From: Actinoallomurus sp.
GTDB taxonomy: Bacteria > Actinomycetota > Actinomycetes > Streptosporangiales > Streptosporangiaceae
Reading direction: 5' to 3'
Assembly (NCBI GenBank): GCA_025964625.1
Contig: JAOPYL010000229.1
Coordinates: 1-39,970 of the forward strand
Length of the DNA stretch: 39,970 nucleotides
Under the pieces are notes generated by a model. The model was not told where the DNA came from. It saw only the letters and a program-made list of their open reading frames with translations, and made no database searches. Below are positions 34,449 through 39,970 of the stretch, in pieces. A program made the position numbers and the translations under genes. Numbering within the stretch: position 1 is the stretch's first letter; each line of letters starts with the position of its first letter.

Positions 34449-35831
34449 GTGGTAAACCTCGCCGAACTGACCCGCGACATACGCAGCGGGATGGTTCCCG
34501 CGTACGTCTACAACGACGCAGATCTGTTCACGCTCGAACGCGACCATCTGTTCGCCAGGTCGTGGGTGTTCCTGGCCCACGAGTCGGAGATCCCGAGCCC
34601 CGGCGACTACGTCGTGCGCCGCATCGTGGACGACTCCTTCATCGTCGTACGCGACGAGCAGGGAGTCGTGCGGGTGCTGTTCAACATGTGCCTGCACCGT
34701 GGCATGCAGCTGTGCCGGGCCGAACTCGGCAATTCGTCCCACTTCCGCTGCCCCTACCACGGCTGGTCGTACAAGAACGACGGCCGGCTGATCGGCCTGC
34801 CGTTCCACGGCGACGCCTACGGAGGCGACCGGGGACTGGTCAAGAAGGAGCAGCGCCTGCTGCCGGCCCCCGCGGTGGACAGCTACCGCGGCCTGGTCTT
34901 CGCGAGCCTGGACCCCGACGTGGTCCCGCTGCGGGACTACCTGGGCGACTTCACCTTCTACCTGGACTTCTACCTCAACCAGAGCCCGGACGGCATCGAG
35001 TTGCGCGGCCCGCAGCGGTGGCGGATCAAGAGCAACTGGAAGATCGGCGCGGAGAACTTCTGCGGCGACAGTTACCACACGCCGCAGACCCACACGAGCG
35101 TGGTCGAGGTCGGGCTGTTCGCCGAGCCGAAGGCGAACAAGCGGAAAGAAGGAGCGCTGTACTTCGCCGGCCGGGGCGGCGGGACGACGTACAAGCTGCC
35201 TCCGGGGACGTTCGAGGAGAAGCTCCGCTACGTCGGCTACCCCGACGAGATGATCACCCGAATGCGGCAGAACTGGACGCCGGAGCAGCAGCGCGTGGTC
35301 GCCGAGGACGGCTTCATGGTCTCGGCCGCCACAGCGTTCCCGAACCTGAGCTTCGTGCACAACTGGCCGCAGATCAACGCCGACGGGCTGATCCGGCCGT
35401 TCATCTCGCTGCGTCAGTGGCAGCCGGTGAGCGAGTCGGAGACCGAAGTGCTGTCGTGGTACGCCGTGGACGCGAACGCCCCCGATTACTACAAGGAAGA
35501 GTCCTACAAGGCCTACCTCATGTGCTTCGGGTCCTCGGGGATGTTCGAACAGGACGACGTGGAGAACTGGGTGTCGATCACCTCGACGGCGAAGGGCGCG
35601 ATGGCCCGCCGCCTGCTGCTCAACAGCCGTATGGGGCTGGGGCTCGACGACGACGTGATCTCGCAGAAGCCTCCGTCGTTCTCCGGACCGGGCCGCGCCT
35701 ACGTCGGCTACGGCGAACACAACCAGCGCAGCTGGCTGTCACTCTGGTCCCAGCACCTCGGCTACAGCGGCGACCCGGCCGAGCACTCCCCCGTGCCGGC
35801 CGGCGACGCCGCCGGAGAGGGTGACCGCTGA
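34449..35831 (+). CDS. Rieske aromatic-ring-hydroxylating dioxygenase, alpha subunit (phtAa/padAa-like)
   Basis: A 460-residue oxygenase large subunit. The Rieske [2Fe-2S] site is CxHx17CxxH: Cys81, His83, Cys101 and His104. The mononuclear iron site shows NFCGDSYHTPQTH with Asp207 bridging, His210 and His215 as ligands; the third ligand is an Asp in GMFEQDDVENW (369 or 370). The partner beta subunit, 3Fe-4S ferredoxin and glutathione-reductase-type reductase encoded downstream make a three-component system like actinobacterial phthalate and PAH dioxygenases. Expected reaction: insertion of O2 to a cis-dihydrodiol. GTG 34449 has GAAAGGTAG upstream. TGATG joins it to the beta gene. Phthalate as substrate is inferred from gene order. 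Confidence 0.9.
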   Translation: MVNLAELTRDIRSGMVPAYVYNDADLFTLERDHLFARSWVFLAHESEIPSPGDYVVRRIVDDSFIVVRDEQGVVRVLFNMCLHRGMQLCRAELGNSSHFRCPYHGWSYKNDGRLIGLPFHGDAYGGDRGLVKKEQRLLPAPAVDSYRGLVFASLDPDVVPLRDYLGDFTFYLDFYLNQSPDGIELRGPQRWRIKSNWKIGAENFCGDSYHTPQTHTSVVEVGLFAEPKANKRKEGALYFAGRGGGTTYKLPPGTFEEKLRYVGYPDEMITRMRQNWTPEQQRVVAEDGFMVSAATAFPNLSFVHNWPQINADGLIRPFISLRQWQPVSESETEVLSWYAVDANAPDYYKEESYKAYLMCFGSSGMFEQDDVENWVSITSTAKGAMARRLLLNSRMGLGLDDDVISQKPPSFSGPGRAYVGYGEHNQRSWLSLWSQHLGYSGDPAEHSPVPAGDAAGEGDR

Positions 35832-36376
35832 TGACGTCGGTGACGAGCACGGCCGCACCGGCCCCGCTGCCGTACACGAGCGAGCGGCACCTGCTGGCCT
35901 GGCAGTGGCTGGTCGAGGAGGCGCATCTCTTCGACCGGCAGCGCTACACCGACTGGCTCGGGCTGCTGTGCGAGGACATCCACTACCAGATGCCGGTGCG
36001 GGTGACCACCGCGAAGAACGCGGGCTTTGACCGGCTCGCCGGGATGAGTCATTTCGACGAGGACCTGTATTCGCTGCGCAAGCGGGTGGCGCGGTTCGAG
36101 ACCGAGCACGCCTGGACCGAGGACCCGCCCTCGCGGCTGCGGCATTACGTCTCCAACGTCCGCACGTTCGCCACCGACGACCCCGCCGAACTGCGGGTGG
36201 AGTCCTATGTGCTCGTTTTCCGCAGCCGTGGCGACGTCAGGGAGTCCGCGCTGCTGTCGGCCGGGCGGGTGGACGTGCTCCGCGAGGCCGGGGACGGTGG
36301 CCTGCGGCTCGCCGACCGCATGATCGAGGTCGACGAGTCGGTCCTGCGTATGCAGAACCTTGGAATCTTCCTGTGA
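35831..36376 (+). CDS. Aromatic-ring-hydroxylating dioxygenase, beta subunit (phtAb/padAb-like)
   Basis: A 181-residue NTF2-fold small subunit. LAWQWLVEEAHLFDRQRYTD and WLGLLCEDIHYQMPVRVTTA are the typical N-terminal helices and first strand; DRMIEVDESVLRMQNLGIFL is the standard C-terminus. It builds the alpha3beta3 hexamer and has no cofactor. One-nucleotide overlap with the alpha stop (TGATG). Confidence 0.92.
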   Translation: MTSVTSTAAPAPLPYTSERHLLAWQWLVEEAHLFDRQRYTDWLGLLCEDIHYQMPVRVTTAKNAGFDRLAGMSHFDEDLYSLRKRVARFETEHAWTEDPPSRLRHYVSNVRTFATDDPAELRVESYVLVFRSRGDVRESALLSAGRVDVLREAGDGGLRLADRMIEVDESVLRMQNLGIFL

Positions 36377-36393
36377 GCAAGGAGGGATCAGCC

Positions 36394-36606
36394 GTGGCCG
36401 AGGACATTCTTGTACTGGCGAACGAGTTCGCCGAAGTGCACGTCAGCAAGGTGCTCACCCACAACGGGGTCCGCCTGCGCATCCGCGATCCGAAGTCCGA
36501 CCGCGAGGTGCTGCTGTGCCCCCTGGAATTGGAGAGCCTCACCTGGCAGGACTCCGAGCTGTTCACGAGCCTGCTGGCCACTCCGCACGGGCCCGAGGAC
36601 TCCTGA
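36394..36606 (+). CDS. 70-residue protein of the dioxygenase operon
   Basis: A 70-residue acidic protein starting at GTG 36394, chosen for AAGGAGG about 10 nt upstream; an earlier GTG at 36373 overlaps the beta stop but is less well placed. LVLANEFAEVHVSKVLTHNG, then RLRIRDPKSDREVLLCPLEL and LESLTWQDSELF give a small beta-rich fold with one Trp and one Cys. Similar small proteins sit between dioxygenase and dehydrogenase genes in other actinobacterial operons, and some databases label them dihydrodiol dehydrogenase (from memory), though they are far too short to be an enzyme of that type. An accessory or assembly role is possible. Confidence 0.75.
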   Translation: MAEDILVLANEFAEVHVSKVLTHNGVRLRIRDPKSDREVLLCPLELESLTWQDSELFTSLLATPHGPEDS

Positions 36607-36607
36607 C

Positions 36608-37390
36608 ATGACGTTGCTCAAGGACAAACGGGCGCTGATCATCGGGGCTGGCTCCGGGATCGGACGGGCGGTCGCCGAGGCGTTCGTCCGGGAGGGCGCG
36701 CGCACGGCCGTCCTGGAACTGGACCCGGCAAAATGCGCGGCTCTCGAGTCGGAACTGCCGGACTGCCCCGTTCATCGGGGGGACGCGACCTCGCTCGGGC
36801 AGACCAAGAAGGCCGTCGCCGGCGCTGTACGTGCCTTCGGCGGCTTGGACGTGCTGGTCAACTGTGTCGGCCTGTTCGATTTTTACACGGGCATCCAGGG
36901 GATCGAGGACGAGGCGTTCGACGCCGCGTTCGACGAGGCGTTCACCGTGAACGTGAAGAGCCAGCTGGTGTCGGTCAAGGCCGCCGTGCCCGCGCTCAAG
37001 GAGTCTGGTGGCTCGATCATCCTGACCACCTCGACGTCGAGCTTCTATCCGGGGCGCGGCGGGATCCTGTACGTGTCCTCGAAGTTCGCCGTGCGCGGCG
37101 CGGTGATCGCGCTGGCGCACGAGCTCGCGCCGGAGATCCGGGTGAACTCCGTCGCCCCGGGCGGCACCCTGGACACCGACCTGCGCGGCCTGCGCGCGCT
37201 CGGCATGAACCGGCGCAGCCTCGGCCGCGCCCCCGGGCGCGAGGCCGACCTGCGGTCCAACAACCCCCTCGCGGTCGCGCTGACCTCGCACGACCACGCG
37301 GGCAGCTATGTCTTTCTCGCATCCGACCTGGCGCGCGGGATGACCGGCATGTTCATGCATCCTGACGGCGGAATCGGCGTCAAGCGCTGA
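36608..37390 (+). CDS. Short-chain dehydrogenase, probable cis-dihydrodiol dehydrogenase (phtB/padB-like)
   Basis: A 260-residue classical SDR. Rossmann motif GAGSGIG (13-19), Asn115, a serine in LTTSTSSFYPG (near 142-144), and Tyr155/Lys159 in YVSSK make the catalytic set. The C-terminal FMHPDGGIGV is typical of BphB/HcaB-like cis-diol dehydrogenases. It should rearomatise the cis-dihydrodiol made by the dioxygenase to a catechol-type diol with NAD+. The gene starts 1 nt after the previous stop; GAGGA lies upstream. Confidence 0.9.
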   Translation: MTLLKDKRALIIGAGSGIGRAVAEAFVREGARTAVLELDPAKCAALESELPDCPVHRGDATSLGQTKKAVAGAVRAFGGLDVLVNCVGLFDFYTGIQGIEDEAFDAAFDEAFTVNVKSQLVSVKAAVPALKESGGSIILTTSTSSFYPGRGGILYVSSKFAVRGAVIALAHELAPEIRVNSVAPGGTLDTDLRGLRALGMNRRSLGRAPGREADLRSNNPLAVALTSHDHAGSYVFLASDLARGMTGMFMHPDGGIGVKR

Positions 37391-37405
37391 GCCAAGGAGG
37401 TATCA

Positions 37406-37603
37406 ATGATTCGAATCGCAGCGGATCTCGACAAGTGCGAGGGCTACGCCAACTGCGTGATCGCCGCACCGGACATCTACGACATCGATGATGATGGCAA
37501 GGTTGTCGTCTCGCACGCCACGGTGGATGAGGACCAACGCGGCACCGTGTCCGAGGCAGTACGGAGTTGCCCGGCGTCGGCGATCTGGCTCGAGGAAGCA
37601 TGA
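37406..37603 (+). CDS. 3Fe-4S-type ferredoxin of the dioxygenase system (phtAc/padAc-like)
   Basis: A 65-residue ferredoxin. Cluster ligands are Cys11, Cys17 and Cys55 (CEGYANC and SCPASAI); the second cysteine of a 4Fe-4S CxxCxxC motif is replaced by Tyr14, so a 3Fe-4S cluster is expected, as in P450-type ferredoxins. It should carry electrons from the reductase to the Rieske centre. GGAGG precedes ATG 37406 closely. Its stop overlaps the reductase ATG (ATGA). Confidence 0.9.
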   Translation: MIRIAADLDKCEGYANCVIAAPDIYDIDDDGKVVVSHATVDEDQRGTVSEAVRSCPASAIWLEEA

Positions 37604-38802
37604 CCGAACGGGTCGTCATCGTCGGCGCGTCCGTGGGCGGCGTCCGGACCGCGGCCCAGCTTCGCGCCGCCGGTTTCGCCGGCGAGATGGTCCTCGTCGG
37701 GCCCGAGGCGGCTGACCCCTACGACCGGCCGCCGCTGTCCAAGCAGGTACTGCGGGGATCGTGGACGCCGGAACGCGCGTCGCTCGGGGATCCGGCGCAC
37801 CAGTGGGGCGCCAAGGTTCACACGGCTTCGGCGGTCGGACTCGACCCCGCGAGGCGAAAGGTCGAGCTCGACTCCGGCGAGACGCTCGGCTACGACCGGC
37901 TGGTCATCGCCACCGGCGCCGCGGCGCGGCAGCTCCCCGGGCCGCCCTTGGCCGGCGTGCATGTCCTGCGAACGATGCGGGACTGTCTGGCGCTGCGCGC
38001 CGACCTCGCCCGGGGCGGCCCGCTGGTGGTCATCGGCGGCGGCTTCGTAGGCGCGGAGGTCGCCTCGACCGCGCGTGCGCTCGGGCTGCGCGTGACGATA
38101 GTCGAGGGGCTACCCACACCGATGGCCCGGGTCCTCGGCGAAGAGACCGGCCGGATGCTGACGCTGCTGCACACCGCCCACGGTGTGACGGTGCGCTGCG
38201 GCGTCGCCGTGGAGGGGCTCGGCGGCACGTCCCGGGTCGAGGACGTCGTGCTGTCCGACGGCCGCCGACTTCCGGCCGACGTCGTCGCGGTCGGCATCGG
38301 CGTCACCCCGAACACGAGTTGGCTGGACGGCTCGGGTCTCGAGATCCGCGACGGCGTCATGGTCGACCAGTTCCTCGCCGCCAACGAGGACCGCAGCGTC
38401 TACGCCGTCGGGGATGTCGCGCGCTGGTACGACGCCCGACTTCGCCGGCACGTGCGCGTCGAGCACTGGACCAACGCGACTGAGCAGGCACGTACGGTGG
38501 CCGACAACATCCTGCGGCCCGAAGAGCCCATCGCCCACACCGCACTCCCCTACTTCTGGTCCGACCAGCACGGTGCCAAGATTCAGCTGGTCGGTCACGT
38601 CGACCCGGCCTTGGCGACCACCGTCATCGAGGGTGACCCGGCACGTGGCCGCCGTGCTGTCATCTACCACGCGGACGGCGCCGTGCACGCCGGCCTGACG
38701 CTGAACTGGCCGCGGGCCCTCGGTGCCGTGCGTCGCTCGCTGGACAACGGCGCCGAGGTCGGCGGCGTGCTGGCCGACCTCGATGCCCTCACCGGCCGAT
38801 AG
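37600..38802 (+). CDS. FAD-dependent ferredoxin reductase (phtAd/padAd-like)
   Basis: A 400-residue glutathione-reductase-type flavoprotein. FAD motif VVIVGASVGGVRTAAQ (5-20), DPYDRPPLSK, LVIATGAAAR, NADH motif VVIGGGFVGAEVASTA (about 146-161), and VYAVGDVARW near 278 are all present, with the reductase C-terminal domain after 310. It takes electrons from NADH for the ferredoxin. ATG 37600 sits in the ATGA overlap with the ferredoxin gene. Last gene of the operon, 18 nt from the facing aldolase gene. Confidence 0.92.
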   Translation: MTERVVIVGASVGGVRTAAQLRAAGFAGEMVLVGPEAADPYDRPPLSKQVLRGSWTPERASLGDPAHQWGAKVHTASAVGLDPARRKVELDSGETLGYDRLVIATGAAARQLPGPPLAGVHVLRTMRDCLALRADLARGGPLVVIGGGFVGAEVASTARALGLRVTIVEGLPTPMARVLGEETGRMLTLLHTAHGVTVRCGVAVEGLGGTSRVEDVVLSDGRRLPADVVAVGIGVTPNTSWLDGSGLEIRDGVMVDQFLAANEDRSVYAVGDVARWYDARLRRHVRVEHWTNATEQARTVADNILRPEEPIAHTALPYFWSDQHGAKIQLVGHVDPALATTVIEGDPARGRRAVIYHADGAVHAGLTLNWPRALGAVRRSLDNGAEVGGVLADLDALTGR

Positions 38803-38820
38803 GCCGCCCCGGGCCGCAGG

Positions 38821-39528
38821 TCATCCCGAGGCGGCGGACGAGGCGTCGAGCCGGCGAACGAGGTAGTCCCAGACAGCGGACCGTGCGCGGTCGTGGTAGA
38901 TGTGCTCGCGCTTGGCACGGGACTCGGGCCCGTCCGACCAGGTCGGCCACCCGCCGAACGACTGTGTGAGCAACTGCTGCCGGCAGGCCCGCTCCAGCAC
39001 GACGGCGGCGACCGTGGCATCCTGCAAGGTCGCGCCCACGGTCACGATGCCGTGGTTCACCAGGAACAACGCCGTGCCGTCTCCGAGTTCGTCCGCCACA
39101 TCCCTGCCGAGCTCCCGGGTCAGGATCAGGTCGGCGGTGCCGGTGAACCGCGGCACCTCGGGCGGCACGAACATGTTCGCGGCGTGACTCACCGGGCGCA
39201 GCGACTGCCCGGTGGCGGCGAGCGCGACGGCGTGCGGGGGGTGCGTGTGGACGACCGCGCCCACATCGGGCCGCACCGCCATGATCTCGGTGTGGATAGG
39301 GTACTCGCTGTGCCGTGCCCCCTCACCGGCGAGAACGGCGCCCTCCGGATCGACCAGATGCACCCGATCCGCCGTGACCTCTTCCAGGCCCCACTCGGCC
39401 GACTTGATCCACACACCCCGTCCCTCGGGGTCGCGGCAGGAGGTGTGCCCCCAGATCAGGTCGCCGTGGCCCGCAGCCGCCAGGACGCGGGAGGATAGCG
39501 AGACGAGCTCACGGATGTCATGGGTCAT
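38821..39528 (-). CDS. Second class II aldolase/adducin-family protein, possible decarboxylase
   Basis: A 235-residue zinc enzyme, clearly diverged from the one at 33.7 kb. YPIHTEIM gives Glu75/His79, VVHTHPP gives His94 and His96, and LVNHGIVTVGATLQ gives His159. It faces the dioxygenase operon, yet its promoter region holds site 4, so it is probably controlled by the same regulator. It may be the actual dihydroxyphthalate decarboxylase, or act on a second isomer or a later intermediate. GAAGGA precedes ATG 39528; the frame opens to 39732 but that part spans the operator. Confidence 0.85.
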   Translation of the reverse strand: MTHDIRELVSLSSRVLAAAGHGDLIWGHTSCRDPEGRGVWIKSAEWGLEEVTADRVHLVDPEGAVLAGEGARHSEYPIHTEIMAVRPDVGAVVHTHPPHAVALAATGQSLRPVSHAANMFVPPEVPRFTGTADLILTRELGRDVADELGDGTALFLVNHGIVTVGATLQDATVAAVVLERACRQQLLTQSFGGWPTWSDGPESRAKREHIYHDRARSAVWDYLVRRLDASSAASG

Positions 39529-39970
39529 GGAAGTCCTTCGCCGCTGGGACGCCCTGTTGTCATGCTCGAGCAGGAGGGGAGTCCCGCCCGTCGTACCGCG
39601 CTGGCGGACCGACGCCCTGTTGCGGTTCACACTAAGCCGCCTATGTACTGCTGTACAGAGGTTAGTTCTGCAAAACAGATAATGCCGCCGGCAAGTCTCA
39701 ACAGCACCAGACGAGTCAGCGGGCAGGGTCACCCGCCGACCCGGCCGACGATCCGGCCGACGATCCGCGCGCTGGTGCTACGCCTGGCAGGTGCGTGTCG
39801 TTCGTGGTCTCGGTGTTCTGACCAGCAGATGCCGCTGGAGGAGAAGCCGAGGCTAGGGCGTGTGCCAGGCCCCGGTGTTCCCGTCGGGGTTGCCGCGGCC
39901 GACATCGGGTGGCGATGGCTGTTGCGGTGGGGGTGATGGCGTGCCGATCGGACCGGTGCTCGCCCCGGTG
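39529..39970. other. Right-end region without a confirmed gene
   Basis: This 442-nt end region contains regulon motif site 4 and a short tandem repeat of CCGACGATCCGG near 39740-39765. A GTG at about 39941, with an open frame running off the edge, could begin a new rightward gene but only about ten codons are visible. I see no other feature. Confidence 0.35.
39654..39672. promoter_or_regulatory. Regulon motif site 4, before the second aldolase-type gene
   Basis: TACAGA-N7-TCTGCA as in sites 2 and 3, 126 nt upstream of the leftward start. TGTACTGC begins 10 nt before it, as at site 1, which may be a third half-site used by the two leftward units. Confidence 0.68.

Noticed and set aside
39941-39970. 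Possible GTG start of a gene leaving the right edge
   Set aside because: Only about ten codons are visible and the upstream signal is weak; noted in the end region but not called as a gene.
1-39970. tRNA, rRNA, CRISPR array, transposase or phage integrase genes
   Set aside because: None was found on reading both strands: no tRNA-like T-loop context, no regular spaced repeats and no transposase or integrase motifs in the open frames.

Overview
The window is high-GC DNA with strong third-position G/C bias, frequent GTG starts, GGAGG-type ribosome binding sites and many ATGA/GTGA stop-start overlaps. It carries several actinomycete hallmarks: a DUF397 / helix-turn-helix-DUF5753 / HATPase trio, an F420-type LLM oxidoreductase, a DUF1360 protein and Tat- or Sec-exported hydrolases with lectin or CBM modules. 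It is most likely the chromosome of a filamentous actinomycete; the genus cannot be named from the sequence alone. No rRNA, tRNA, CRISPR array or intact insertion sequence was seen.

Left part (1-12.7 kb): a truncated gene at the edge, a small membrane protein and a DUF1360 protein, an RDD membrane protein, a short RecQ-type helicase, then a secreted-enzyme block. That block holds a Tat-exported glutaminase-A-like protein with a ricin-type lectin tail, a GH16 beta-glucanase with an F5/8 (discoidin-like) domain, its probable LacI-family regulator with three near-identical palindromic operators, and a secreted phosphoesterase with an Ig-like domain.

Middle part (12.2-26 kb): a DUF6220-like membrane protein, an MFS/MarR efflux pair, a candidate structured RNA with a textbook terminator, the DUF397/HTH/HATPase trio, a frameshifted beta-propeller gene, an LLM oxidoreductase, a large FAD/Fe-S D-lactate-dehydrogenase-like enzyme, an amidohydrolase, a PaaI-type thioesterase and a PAP2-diacylglycerol-kinase fusion.

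Right part (26-39.7 kb): a catabolic island that looks like one regulon. It contains a polysaccharide-deacetylase-fold hydrolase and an isochorismatase-fold amidase (leftward), a five-gene branched-chain-amino-acid-type ABC importer (rightward), an IclR regulator, and a rightward operon of class II aldolase-type decarboxylase, Rieske dioxygenase alpha and beta, a 70-residue protein, cis-dihydrodiol dehydrogenase, 3Fe-4S ferredoxin and FAD ferredoxin reductase. A second class II aldolase-type gene faces back. The order alpha-beta-dehydrogenase-ferredoxin-reductase plus decarboxylase and IclR regulator is that of actinobacterial phthalate (pht/pad) operons. A gapped inverted repeat, TACAGA-N7-TCTGCA, occurs before the importer, the dioxygenase operon (sharing its intergenic region with iclR) and the facing aldolase gene, and in slightly diverged form before the amidase. 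This ties all the pieces into one candidate regulon.

My main hypothesis is a cyclic-imide-to-phthalate route, for example phthalimide: the deacetylase-fold enzyme would act as imidase, the isochorismatase-fold enzyme as half-amidase (maleamate-amidohydrolase-like), and the importer plus dioxygenase system would carry the diacid on to protocatechuate. Gene families and operator motif are read from the sequence; the substrate is inference.
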